Below, piece after piece: positions 51,901-62,898 of a stretch of DNA of 64,000 nt; the first letter of the stretch is position 1; each line of letters opens with the position of its first letter. The stretch is from Oscheius sp. JU75 (Eukaryota > Nematoda > Chromadorea > Rhabditida > Rhabditidae), in contig JASJZC010000007.1 of the NCBI GenBank assembly GCA_037178855.1, positions 186,001 through 250,000 on the forward strand, read 5' to 3'. The notes under the pieces were generated by a model that was given only the letters and a program-made list of their open reading frames with translations, had not been told where the DNA came from and searched no databases. The translations under genes and the position numbers were made by a program.

Positions 51901-54125
51901 ACTGGCCTGGAAATTTTGCCTATTTGTTATCGTCACGAGTTTCAAAACAGTGTGCCCTTTCTTCAGATACTGCGTAACGCTAACCCATGTTCTACAGCTG
52001 TTTCAGCTATAGCAGTACCAATTTTGTAAAGCATATTAAATCGAGCTAGACCGTCGAGAGGATCTGAACCAGGGCATTCGAGCCAAAAGTACCAATGCAC
52101 CGTCTTTGAAAGACGATACACTACCGAACAGAGACGACTCGCGTTTAATAGGATAGATTGTACAGACCCATCTCGGAAAGTGTTACTGACTGATTAAGCA
52201 TCTTTTTGAACTGTTTACTTGAAATTCAAGCTTTCCAGACTTATTTTTAACCAAATTATATTCTCACCTAATCCAACTGGTCTCAGGCTTCCAATGTTAG
52301 TCTCCTGTATTCTAAAAAGAATTGAGAAACAGATATAGTTGAAGATTTGAGATGCCGAGTAGAGGAGAAGGTTGATTGAGAAAATGAAGCTGAAAAAGCC
52401 CTCTGTGGATTCTTTGCATCAATGTACCTGAACTTCTTGCTGACTCTCCAAAACACTGATGCGTAACTTATGGAGAAGACAAACAGAGCCAGAACCAAAT
52501 TCACAAACTCGAGCGGAATCCCAAAAAGACGAGCGTTCATCAGCACTGAAAGTTTGTTTTTCAGTACTTTCAAATTTCGAGAGCGTACGGGGCAGAAGGT
52601 TCGGAGAAAGTGGGTAGTCACTGAGCTCGTTGGCTGTCAATCGGAATCCTTGATACAAAGAATCTCCAGTTGGTAAGTTGGTAGCCAATTGTCTTGCTCT
52701 CTGGTAGATAAAATCCAGCTCGGTGTTCAGGAAGTCTCCTAAAAAATGAGTATTGATAAAGCTCCTTCTTCTCCATTTTCCCAACTCTCTTTTTCAACAA
52801 GGTATTTTCCAGCTTCTCTTTACGTCAAGTGCACAAAGTCTCGTGGGAGTTTGTACCCTTTGAAGCAATATCCGTCGACCCCATCCATCACCGGGCGGCC
52901 ATCTTACGAGCAGAGCAGCGATCGCGGAGAGCGTAAAACAAGAGGGGTTGAATAAAGACATACGCTCGCAAGGTACCATTTCCGCTCGTCAACACGGCAT
53001 TTTATGCAGATGAGTCTAGCGGAGCCGAGAAGGGCCTTCAAGACATCTGCAGCCAAACTATAAAACTCAGAACCCGCTACAGTTGTTTTCCTCAAAAGGC
53101 GAAAAGTATTTCTCACCACGATAAAAGTTGATCTTCAGAGCATATTCGGGCTCTCGACCACACTTGCATTTCTACTTAATGTGTGAGACCGAGTTATTAT
53201 TCTATCTTGTCCCCTAATACACTGCTCCGAAGGTTAGCCACATTGACTTCCAGGTTTGTATACTAAAGCAGTGCAAAGGCATGACCTCAAATGCTTTCCA
53301 TTAGCTAAGCGACGATGGTTCTCGCATTGCATATTCAATAAGGAAGAACAATAGTCGGTCATTTACGAGTGCAAATGGGTCGCGACAATCTGACCCGGCA
53401 ATTAACGCCCCTCTTCCGTCTAAGAACAAATTCTTACCCGAATTAATAAATCCGCTCCTATACAGCTGAGCAATCATGATCTGTTGGGCGAATAGTTGAA
53501 GAACTGCCGAGAAGAGATGACAGGTTTGAGGAAGCGGCGGTGAATGCTGGTACAGACTTTTCAATCCGTGGAGGCAGCCTGAAATTCATAAATTTGGTCT
53601 CCACTCTCCTTATCTTCACTTCCATTAAGCCGGAGGGCAATACCACCCTGGCCGGATCCCAACTCGTCCCCAGAGGCTCAATAATTAGGATTTTAATCCT
53701 TGCGCTAGGCTACGAGCACCCCGAGTTAGATCCCATAATGAAAGAGAAAAAAACGACTTGCCTTGTTTCTCGCCTCGACTATTTCGAGCCAACTCGAGTA
53801 TTCGCTCTTCCCGGTCGGCAAGGCGCTCATTGTCACCGGCAATGTTGCCAGTTTTGAAGCAGCCACAGGCAAAGAGGAAGAAGCAGATGGGAAGACAGAC
53901 AAAGTAGATGATGTAATATACTTTGAGCCATACTACAGGGTAGTTCCCAGTCGGCCACTTGACTTCCTCATAGAGTTTTGACCTAAAAAGTTATTTATAA
54001 GACAAATTGGAGGATGCAAACCTTTGTAGCCCTAGATAGATCAAGTAGGCTTGCAGAAAAACCACAAAGAGTGTGTACCACATGGACCAGAGATGGTTTG
54101 CCCGCACATTGTAGGTACATCCCAT
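48997..54125 (-). CDS. Tincar-like multipass membrane protein
   Basis: Many minus-strand exons join in phase from MGCTYNVRANHLWSMWYTLF (54125) to KDDFATSIV and a stop at 48999-48997. Successive hydrophobic spans are TLFVVFLQAYLIYL, VYYIIYFVCLPICFFLF, CHLFSAVLQLFAQQIMI, PLEFVNLVLALFVFSISY, an aromatic HPYVLIAYYWASFLLGFG, AIFGVFFFSAYVV, and LATIVAAEVVFLLYWIAMLF. This gives about eight segments, followed by a long Gln/Ser/Pro/Tyr-rich cytoplasmic tail. The layout and the segments around LWSMWY and GCLHGLKSLYQH resemble insect Tincar, an eight-span protein of unknown molecular function in heart and eye. I rely on memory for this. The tail holds three GTLQR units. One intron (53761-53579) appears to use a GC donor (CAAG/GCAAGT). 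Confidence 0.6.
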
Positions 54126-54982
54126 TTTTGAGATTAAAGTTCCTGATGGTAGTGTAGCGGACGCCGAGGCCGAACTGTCACATTGACACTCTCCTCACTG
54201 CAACATGGCGGAAAATTATCGCAGCACTGTGGCAGGGAAAGATGAGGGCGAACGAGGAGGGGAAGGAAGGGAAGTAATTAAGGTAAATTGCAGGAAAAGG
54301 AGAAAAGGCTGAAAAATTGGTTCAAAGATTGAAGTAAGTAGCTAGCAAGGTTTATGTAAACTTCAATGTATCCTTGTGAGCAGTCTGGTCCGTACATACT
54401 CAAAATCTCAAAGAATCTTATTCGCACAGAAGAGGTTCTCTCCTATACCGTCTGGTTCAGAAAAGGTCTGATGGTATCATTATGCTGTATCAAAGTGATA
54501 GCTAAAAATGTTTTGCTTAAGCCGCTCATGCGACGAATAGGATCAAAATGTCCCAAAAATGTCGACACATCACATCAGCAAGAAAAACATAGTGACCAGT
54601 GTTTTAATTCGGCAGCGGAATGCACATGTAGCTCAAACAGAGAGGGAGAGGCAAGGCTGGCTGCTTGTTAAACAATGCGAGAACCTATCCTAGGTACACT
54701 TTCCCAGGGCCCCTGAATCTGTGAAAGTTGGCTGAAGAATAAAGTGAAAAGTGTAGTCAGTCAGTCACGAAATCCCATGGAAACCTCTCGCGCCGGACTG
54801 TCTGAATAATGGCAACTGGTCTGTCCACAGCTTAATCAATGTATGTGGGGCTGGCGAGCACCATCCGCTGACCCCTTCTTACGTAAGTGTTTTCGGGAAG
54901 AGTTAACCTAATCCGGCCTTCCTAGTCCTGCAATAATCTACGCGAAAACTTAACCTGCTATCATATATTATAATGAGCGCAA

Positions 54983-55084
54983 ACATCTCAAACGCTCCTC
55001 CGGGAATTCAATAAAGGGCCTTTGGTGCTTAAGAAAATGCAGGCCGTGGTGCGGCAGCTTGAGTCAGAAAAAGAGACGCTCCAG
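54983..55084 (+). CDS. Candidate isolated coding exon, coiled-coil-like
   Basis: The open frame includes LLREFNKGPLVLKKMQAVVR followed by QLESEKETLQ, ending at a good donor (CAG/GTGAGG) at 55084. Charge and heptad-like spacing suggest an alpha helix or coiled coil. The start of the exon and any partner exons are not established, so it could be chance. Its function is unknown. Confidence 0.3.
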
Positions 55085-57921
55085 GTGAGGGCATTCTCTC
55101 TCTCTCTGAGAAAAGGGAGAGGGAGGAGAAAGGGCCGAATTAGTCTCTGTTCTTTGTGTCCATCCCCCGACGAATACACAAGTTTTTTACTTGAGCAGCT
55201 GGTACATATAACAAATTCTTGCACACAGGTGCGGGAGAGATGGACAGGATCGGCAGAAAAAGTAGACCATGTGTGTGTTCGGGAGACGAACACGGGATGA
55301 ATGATTAATCAGGGAGAGGGGGAAACGCAGGTACCACTATATGTTTAGACAACTTAGCCAGAAGCGCCATATTTCGAGGAAGTAAGATTGAACTAATACT
55401 GCTAATCAAAAAGTTGATATGTCAAGCAGTGTAGCAAATGCCATGCTGAGTAATTTTCTGCAAAAAATAACTAGTTTTTTTGTTTTCTGATCAAGGCTCT
55501 CGCCAAAAGCAAAATGAAATCCTTTTTAAGATTAACGGGTAATGCCAAAACGGGTCAAAACAGCAGCAATTGCAACAATGTTGACCACCATAAATCCGTC
55601 TAGGACAAGCGGAAGCTCAGAATATCTGGTGGGCATAAAAGCCCAGAAAGACAGAGGGAGAGTTGCGAGCCGATGGCCGGATGGCCAGCTGTGCCAGAGA
55701 GAGACCCTGCCAGAAGGCGGGGCTGCTGTCTTTTCGCCTACCACTAAGCCCAATTAGCTGGCAGCACGCCAACGAACCTCTATTTCCTTCGGGGGTTCTT
55801 TCTCTCTAAGAAACAGTGATCCGGCCGCAATTAAGAGATTAGTCTCACCTGGAGCCGTGCGATCAGGTTTGGACAAAAAGCAGAAGCGGAATGGAAACAG
55901 TATTAGTAGTTGTCACGCCTTATGCTCCTGTAATGAGATCCCGGTGACCTCACGCAGCGCGAGACAATAGCGAGAGCCGGCACTCTGTACAAGGGCTGGC
56001 AACTAGAGCGCGAATCCATGATAATGAGTCGGAGGAGGTGAGAAAACAAGTTTGAATGAGCAAAATTCTGACCGGAAAAATACGAGATGCCATAAAAGAC
56101 GTCGTTCTGTTCCCTGTTTTTCTTAAACATTCTGTCAGATTAGAGGATCCGATTTGTTTGTACTAGTTTCTGAGTGAAAAAGAAAAGGTTTAACTATACT
56201 ACACAAAAGATTACATTTGGCTCAGGCTGTTCCATGCTCTCCATCACCTTCCTGGTCACTCTTCTCTCGCATGTGGCAAAACTGCGTAAAAAGAGTGTAA
56301 CAGGCCAACAACTCAGCTCTCAATGACCAGTTTTTTTTTTTAGAAGAAAACAACATAAACAACTGTTTTTTTGAGATTGTAGGGCACTGATACAGAAATG
56401 TCTGGGTCCATCTAACGTGGATTTGTGAGAAAGGGTAATGGTGTGAGGAAGCGCCTGTTGGGATTACTGCGCGGGCACAGACTGCGCGCGATAAGAAGAC
56501 AAAAACTGGGGGAAAAAGTGAACTGGTACGAAATCCTAAAAATGATATGAGCTTTTTATACGACTGGAGTAAACACGACAACATCCAAATCAGGGGGAAG
56601 TCGGAGAATGAATAAACAATAGAGGTGCAACAAAGTCTTTTCACAGCTCTTTTGACACCCAATTGAATGCGAGCACACTTTCCAGCCAGTTCTCAAAAAT
56701 TTGGTGGCTCTCGATTTACAAAACGGATGATTGCAAAGTGTTAGGTGGAATCATCAGCTTTTAAAAAAATTAAAAAAGTAGTATTCAGGGCAACCAAAAA
56801 GACTAGTCTGCTAGTAGATCACCTCTCAATTTGTCCCGTAATGGCCCACCCATACGCTCATCCCGAGGGATCTTTCCCACTGCCATTCTCATGTAGAGAA
56901 AGAGTATATCGAGGCGTCATGTTGCAATACGACGCGGTTCCCCTAATACTGTTGACCCAGGATCACTTCAAGTGCACAGTTGCCTAAAAGTTGAGGTTAC
57001 TCGCCCGAATTAGCTCTCGACAGGTTCTTTTCAAGAAACTTTTTGGCAAAATGGTAATTAGGACTACCCGCCGAAGACGACAGCAAGGTTAATCAAGCGT
57101 GTGTCTCTCTCAAAATACGAGGGAGAGGAAGGTTTGTGTTTTTATGCAGTGAGAGATGACCATTGGGAAATCATGGAGAATTGTGATGAGCAGAGGCTCG
57201 AGATCGGAGTCCGATTAATGAGAGTGACCGCTGTGCAAATAGTTGTGGAGGGGAATTGCTACTGGAACATGCACAAGGGACAGTAAGACAGAAAGGCAGA
57301 AAGACGAAGAGACAGAGAGACAAAGAGAGAGAGAGAGAGAGATATTAAACTGCTGTCTCTCCGAGAGATGCTCCAGAATATGAAAGTAGGCGTGAAAACA
57401 GCCTTTCGGCCAAAACGACTTATAAATAATGTGTACCGGTCAGTCAATTAGCTAGAGTAGCACCCCGTTTTTGTTTTCAAAGTGACCCTGAAAGTGTCAC
57501 ATTAAGTGGCAGAGCCTGAGAAAAGCCATAAATGACGGATGTGACAAGTGAGCGAGGTGAGTATGTAGAGGTAAACGGCACCCCAGCTTGCTGACCACCC
57601 GGTTTATCGATTCTGGCCATTATGTTCGAGACGCCTAATACACTTATGGAATCAGTCGAGAGAGAGCGGCACTATGACCGCTCCTAATTAGTGCGAAGAC
57701 GCTTGTTTCCCGCTCCGGAAGAAGAGATGAATGTCGAGCCAGAACACGCTTTCCGGTTTGCATTCTCTGCGCAAAATTGGAGCTGTCAGAGCGCGAAAGC
57801 AGGGATAGATTGTTATTACCAGAAAGTTTTAGGAACGATTGCGACTTCCAGATTATTTTTTTAATGAACTATAGACCTCCACCTTTCATTTTCAAAAACA
57901 ATATTAGGCACCCAGTGAGAG

Positions 57922-58218
57922 CTTTTCCGCTTTTGCTTACGATTCGTGAACTGCCTGCTACAACTGTCTGCACTCCTATCCACTCGATTGTACGTTTCCA
58001 GATACCCCAATATAAAACTTCAGTTTCCCCACGCCCAGCCTCTTGCCGAAAAGCAGCAATTGAACAAGTTGGAAGACCTTGTTCATCGTATTCTTACCAG
58101 TTTGTCAGTCCATGGTTTGCTTTATTGTCGCCAAGTGCTGTATGCTCAATCCCAGATTCCAAAAAAAAATTGGGAACGATTTCGGAAAATCACAAGATCT
58201 GGCATCTCCGAGCTTTAA
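57922..58218 (+). CDS. Candidate terminal exon of an unknown gene
   Basis: The open frame reads FRFCLRFVNCLLQLSALLST, then IKLQFPHAQPLAEKQQLNKL, then EDLVHRILTSLSVHGLLYC, and ends with a stop at 58216-58218 after KITRSGISEL. The amphipathic, Leu-rich character and absence of stops look like coding sequence. It might belong with the helical exon at 54983-55084, but no phase-consistent chain was found. I do not recognise a family. Confidence 0.3.
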   Translation, partial: LFRFCLRFVNCLLQLSALLSTRLYVSRYPNIKLQFPHAQPLAEKQQLNKLEDLVHRILTSLSVHGLLYCRQVLYAQSQIPKKNWERFRKITRSGISEL

Positions 58219-58689
58219 AAAATGGTGAGTCGATGTAGACGTCCCTAAAAACAGAAAATTCTGAATAATTAGGTCGGAGAGAAGTGGATTAGTGCTTAGG
58301 AATTGTGGGCGAATGAGGAGACTGTTAGCTCCTGCTCCTCGGACTATTCTCCCATCGTTAATATCGACGAATTCTCTGCGAAGGCTGGTATATTGCGAAA
58401 CGGTGCGTTTCTGGCATAAGCGAACCGGATTCAAATATGTTCGGATCCGATCTAAACCATCGGACAGGTTCAAATTTTTGACTTTTTTTTACTGTGCGGG
58501 AGAGGCGCTAATTAACTTAATGTTTACATTAAATATCTCTCTCTCTTGTGAAGAAGCCCATATACCACAGCAAGACATCCCAAACTCATGGTGCTTTTTT
58601 GTAGCAATTAACTCACACTAACTGAGCTGCGTCTGATGAAAATAGGACCCAAAACCGACTAATGGGGTTATGGCACTTTTGTTTGTGTC

Positions 58690-59299
58690 TCACTTCTGTT
58701 TTCTGGTAGCAAAGTAAGTGTGAAATCTAAGGTAACTCGTAACATTTCCTTGAGACGAAGAGTAGTTCGTGCCAATAAAAAAGTGTTTTGGACAAACTGT
58801 CTGAGCATTAGTTCTGTAGCAATCCCCATTGGAATACAGATAAAAAAAGCAGGCCAACGGAAGGAATGTCGAATACGTTCATACGTAGTTGACAAAAATG
58901 ACGAGATCGTCTATTTCGCCACTCATAGCATAACTTGTCCGATTTGTGATTTCAGACTGATAATCTTCAATCCATTCAGGAAGAAGTTGGTCGGGTGTCA
59001 TGTATGCAGAAATAACCATGTGCCACTGAAAAGCTTATTAAACATGGATCATTCGGACTGACCCCAGACGGATTCAAAAAAAAACCGAAAAGGAGAAATA
59101 TATCTCAAATTACAAAAATCGGAAAGAAGATATGATTGCGGCTCGGACGAACATCATAAAGGCGATGAGTGGAGAAGCTGTAAATCCAAGAAAGGCCCCT
59201 AGCGCATCGGTAATATTGCAAAATCGAGGACCGAGCTAAGCTCCGAGGCCGTACGGCACGCAAAGACCGTAAGAGTTAAATGGGCCAACAAAAATGCAT
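58690..59299 (-). CDS. Spliced gene of unknown function (C-terminal part)
   Basis: Four minus-strand exons join in phase: 59299-59255, 59177-59114, 59025-58885 and 58800-58690. Together they read CIFVGPFNSYGLCVP, FSTHRLYDVRPSRNHIFFPI, WHMVISAYMTPDQLLPEW, IEDYQSEITNRTSYAMSG, DDLVIFVNY, then TVCPKHFFIGTNYSSS and FHTYFATRKQK before the stop. Each junction has proper GT and AG ends and the phase matches at all three introns, which is unlikely by chance. The first exon begins in phase 2, so upstream exons remain to be found. I do not recognise the family. There are few cysteines and no obvious membrane span in this part. Confidence 0.45.
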
Positions 59300-59694
59300 C
59301 TGTAAATCAGTTGTTGGTTTCCCTGGATTTGTGCGGCTTCATACTATTTCTGTTTGGGTTCTGCGCCTAAAGAATTTCAGCTGCCCGAGATCTTAATTGC
59401 TGTCTTCCAAAAATGACAGTTTCACTATTTATCAAAGTTTTCATTTCTGTTTGGAATTTGAAGTTTGAAAAGTTGTAAGTCTGTACATACACTAATCTTC
59501 AACGAGTTAAATGTCAGCAAAATACAAGAGGTCATTATAGTATCTCTGTTGCAGAAACCACTGAGTAATGTAAATGTTATCAACACTTTTCTGGGCATCG
59601 TTTGGCAAACAAACTACTTCAGACATTAAATATCTTGTAATATTTACCACTTAATGGCTATATTCCTAAGATTCATACACTGAGTGAAGCGGAA

Positions 59695-59968
59695 ATGACT
59701 CTTGACTTGACCGTTGATGGGTTTCATTCTGTTTGTTTCATATTGAAACTCATCAAAGGCTGTCAGTGTAACATTTGCTATTTCAAGCCTACAGGAAAAT
59801 TTCTGGGATCTCACACTGACCTTAACAGTGATTGTGTGAAATACTGTAAAGGACTGGTAAGCTGTTCAGAACTCAATGTCAAATGCTTTTCAGAACTGTG
59901 ATCTGGGGCGCTGTGATTCATATCAAAATGCACGTGGTGAATGCAAGTGTTATTCTTGCCGAATCTAG
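59695..59968 (+). CDS. ASABF/ABF-like CS-alpha-beta antimicrobial peptide (gene A)
   Basis: Exons 59695-59856 and 59894-59968 encode 78 residues as read. The C-terminal core has the spacing C47-x3-C51-x4-C56-x4-C61-x9-C71-x-C73-x2-C76. It matches the pattern I recall for Ascaris antibacterial factor ASABF and the C. elegans ABF peptides, where CxxxC and CxC pin a helix to a beta hairpin. The phase-0 intron falls three residues after C51, as in the three neighbouring paralogues. The first cysteine of the fold could be C28, giving a longer first loop as in ASABF. The first 20 residues are not a good signal peptide, so the true start may be on an unseen upstream exon, or the coding part may begin after the CTACAG at about 59793. 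It should be a secreted antibacterial peptide if intact. Confidence 0.6.
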
Positions 59969-60001
59969 CGATAGTGAATGAAGTTTCAAAAAAAAAAAAT
60001 C

Positions 60002-60022
60002 AACATTAGTATTACTAATGTT
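60002..60022. repeat. Perfect palindrome, 10-bp arms
   Basis: AACATTAGTA and TACTAATGTT flank a single T. The site lies 34 bases after the stop codon of peptide gene A and 69 bases before the lectin start codon, so it could be a 3'-end hairpin or a binding site of a dimeric factor. Confidence 0.75.
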
Positions 60023-60090
60023 TAGCGATCACATTAAGTATCGATCTAGATACAAGCGCTATCAGCTAGGCGACCCGCAGGCTTTCTCAC

Positions 60091-61222
60091 ATGTCTACCG
60101 GACAACCGACATTTCTTGTTGCCATTTTGTTTTTGTTCCCAGTTCATGTAACATGTATATACCTTCTTACACTTCCGACTTTCCAGATCCTTTAAAAAGC
60201 TTCAGCTTACAATATTGATACTACTACTACAGCTTTTAATCCGACTACTACTACTACAGCTAATATTCCGACTACTACTTCAACAACAACGACTACAACT
60301 ACTACGACTACCACCACCACCACGACAATGGTGACAGGTACACACGTCTTTAGTGTTTTTTTTATTTTCCTATTTTCTATGTTTTCACAGACGATTCAAC
60401 AGGAAATGTAAGCCCGCAACAAAGATCCGTGCTTGTACAAAGAAGCTGGAAACAAAAAGACACAAAGCTGCTTTAGCATTTCGCGAGAAAAGCGGCGTGT
60501 CCTAGAAGGAGAGTTCGCGATAATCAATACCGCAATGAGCGCACTTTAAGGTTTCGTAGTCTCATTGTCTGAATCCTCGTTTTTCATTACTCATTTTTTT
60601 TTCGCAAAGTTAGTTTAGCAGGAACACTCATAGCTTGGCAGCTCATTAAGGTAATCTTATCGCATTTCGGTTGTTCACGCTACCGGATGGAACCCGAGCC
60701 TGTTATTTTATGTCCCCAGTTGGAAATACTGCCTATCAGGCTGCAGCACAAGCCATATGTCAAGGAATGTCTCCAGCTTCGTATCTTGTAACTATTGGTT
60801 CAGCTGCCGAGCAGACTTTCGGGCAGGGTAAGAACCGAGAATTAGTAAAAATGTATATATATAGGTCTAACTGGCGGTGTCAGAGCTCGGATCGGTGTGG
60901 TCCGCATCTGCAACACAAGTTGTAAACTCACTACACCAAGAGATACTTCATGTTTTGTGTACATTGACACTATGACGGTTTTGACCTATAATAACTTTAA
61001 TCCAGTGTTTGGATGTGAAAATAGTCAGCCTAATGGTGTTGTGGGTGGTGGTATGCAGAATTGTGTCGTGGTAAGCCTCATGTTTCTCGGAACTCAAAGA
61101 ATCGGATTAAGATGAATTTTGGTGGTCGGCCAGATGGAGACTGGGAAGATATCGGCTGCGATAATATAGAGGATCCAACTTGGTCAATCCCTACACGATA
61201 TATGTGTAAGTACACGCTCTGA
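60091..61222 (+). CDS. Secreted C-type lectin-like protein with Thr-rich stalk
   Basis: Signal peptide exon 60091-60154 (MSTGQPTFLVAILFLFPVHV) joins exon 60206-60337, which encodes a Thr-rich stalk (PTTTTTANIPTTT and long Thr runs), then a short exon 60391-60407. The lectin-like domain follows: FTLPDGTRACYFMSPVGNTA ... CQGMSPASYLVTIGSAAEQ, then GGVRARIGVVRICNTSC ... GCENSQPNGVVGGGMQNC, and the end MNFGGRPDGDWEDIGCDN and IPTRYMCKYTL with a stop at 61220-61222. Paired cysteines and the WEDIGC...YMCKY end are typical of nematode CLEC proteins, many of them induced by infection. The junction between the stalk and the domain is uncertain: a phase-consistent linking exon at about 60478-60555 exists but is basic and not typical. 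Carbohydrate-binding EPN/QPD motifs are not evident, so sugar binding is doubtful. Confidence 0.7.
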
Positions 61223-62363
61223 GACCACATTTGCAGTCTAATAAAACGACGGAGCATTGTGAAAAATGATTTGTTCGTGTGATAATCCCAATGTTTTATT
61301 GGGCTATCGATGTCAAAGATAACTCACAATTTGATTATGAACAGTACGAAACGTTGGGAAATCCATGCTAGCCGAAAACACAAGAAAGTTAAACTTAATG
61401 ATCCGGAAGAGAGAAGAGCGGACAGAGATTCTTTGATGGCGTCCCAGACAAAATCCCTCTTGAAGACGTCGCTGGTGATGCCCCAACTGTCCTTTTTCTC
61501 AAATGGAATCTTCACAATCATAGGCATTATAACGGCGGGATCTGCTTCAAGGACCCAGAACTCGCGCCCACATTTCCATTTTAGCAGTTTCATATTCGGT
61601 GGCAAATTTGCTCAGAAGTCTGAAAAAATGGTGGGAGTGCTTCGTAGGATATGAAATTTGCAAAAAAAAGACTTACTCTCTCAAGACCCATATCAATATA
61701 AATTATTATGTAACGGATTAAATTATGAACAGAATAGACAGGGAGCGAGAGCTACGAAACAAGTCTCTCATGAACAGCAAAATACTCTCTGAGCTGTAGC
61801 ACATGGTCGTACAATGCAAGCAATACATCAGGCGTACACCATGTGTATCCGGCAAAAAAGCAGTCTTCGCAACATTTATGACGGGTAAAAGAACACCTGA
61901 CCTCCTTGCACATGGGATATTGACCAAACTCTCTTACAATGAAATGTTTTTGGTCAAGAATGGGAAGAAGACAATCTTGAGAACATGTAAAGAGAGCAAC
62001 GATATTTGCTAGATTATCAGCTGGTAAATAAAACGTCGCTGTTTTCAGCAAAAAGATTTCGCATCCTACGATGTTTGACATATAAAACCCAGACATATAT
62101 ATGTTGCGGTTCTAAGTGTTTTCCATTTCGAACTGTTCTGAACTAGTTCTGTGTTTCAAACATTGAACTAGTTAAAAGTGTTTCTATTTCCTGTTTTGTG
62201 ACGCTGACTGTACAAAGATCGAAACCTTAAAATTGAAAATGCCACGCGGCCAGCTTGATTCATTTCCCCGATTGGAACTTAGACAACACAGAATTTTTAA
62301 GGTTTGGCTTTTATTCAAAGGACACCCTATAAAAAGCTGAAAAACCATTGTCCACCAACAAAA
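61223..62363 (-). other. Possible minus-strand gene fragments, unresolved
   Basis: Two minus-strand open frames look partly coding but could not be joined. One at about 62096-61752 includes VREFGQYPMCKEVRCSFTRH and KCCEDCFFAGYTWCTPDV, with many cysteines. The other at about 61620-61324 includes MPMIVKIPFEKKDSWGITSD and FKRDFVWDAIKES. A good donor (GAGA/GTAAGT near 61675) and acceptor (TTTTTTCAG near 61622) lie between them. They might be exons of one gene or a decayed gene. The remainder of this interval, up to the peptide gene at 62364, shows nothing else. Confidence 0.25.
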
Positions 62364-62691
62364 ATGTTCGCTCTTAAAGTTCTTCTCTTCTGTATTCTGG
62401 CCACAGTCGTTTTGGCTCAACAACGACCTAGCTGTCGTCGTGAAAGGGATTGTGCCGGATGGTGTCAAGCTAGTGTAGTCTTTTGTTACTTGTACTGTCT
62501 GAATAGCAATTTAGGGTTGTCGTCGATGGGACTGCCAAGGCAATCGCCGTGGTAGATTGGGCAGCTGCTGGTGCAATACCTGCTGGTGGCAAGGAGGACA
62601 CGGAGGACGTGGTGGACATGGTGGACATGGTAGACATCACAAACGGGCTGCCGAATTGACTCCTGTACCGCCCATTGAAGTGCTCCTCTAA
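62364..62691 (+). CDS. ASABF/ABF-like antimicrobial peptide with Gly/His-rich tail (gene B)
   Basis: Exons 62364-62474 and 62515-62691 encode 95 residues. The signal peptide is MFALKVLLFCILATVVLAQ. The core is C24-x5-C30-x3-C34-x4-C39-x4-C44-x10-C55-x-C57-x2-C60, the eight-cysteine CS-alpha-beta pattern of nematode ABF/ASABF peptides. The phase-0 intron follows residue 37, three after C34, at the same place as in the neighbouring genes. After the core comes a tail with GGHGGRGGHGGHGRHHKR and then a proline-containing acidic end (ELTPVPPIEVLL). The Gly/His stretch may bind metal ions or add membrane activity, and the KR pair could be a cleavage site releasing it; both are inference. AATAAA immediately follows the stop. 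The donor AGT/GTAGTC was chosen because it alone keeps the cysteine frame. Confidence 0.8.
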
Positions 62692-62697
62692 AATAAA
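62692..62697 (+). terminator. Polyadenylation signal AATAAA of peptide gene B
   Basis: AATAAA begins at the base after the stop codon, so the transcript has almost no 3' untranslated region. Confidence 0.6.
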
Positions 62698-62898
62698 AAT
62701 GAACAACTGTATGCCAAGAAAGAGACACTTCGTTCGAAAATGTTAGCAATCGCTAGACCCAAAACTTTCTTTCTGTTCTGATGTACAGCAATCCTTTAAA
62801 ACAACGAAAAGCTCGAAAGTTAGTTCTTTGTGAAATCCTACACGTAAATGTCTGAGACTATTTAAAGGCAGTTCAAGGACGTAAAATTCAGTGCTAAT

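Larger units (their letters stand above)
54126..58689. other. Upstream region of the Tincar-like gene with isolated candidate exons
   Basis: No complete gene could be built. Two plus-strand pieces that look coding are listed separately (54983-55084, 57922-58218). A long minus open frame at 56222-56662 lacks motifs. A GA-rich run (GAGAGA repeats) lies near 57323-57340. Confidence 0.3.

Noticed and set aside
52045-52120. tRNA-like sequence in an intron of the Tincar-like gene
   Set aside because: GGTTCAGATCC appears on the minus strand, but the acceptor ends do not pair. At best it is a decayed tRNA copy.
56222-56662. 146-codon minus-strand open frame
   Set aside because: No recognisable domain, and it contains a low-complexity poly-Lys/Ser patch from A-runs. 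No partner exons were found.
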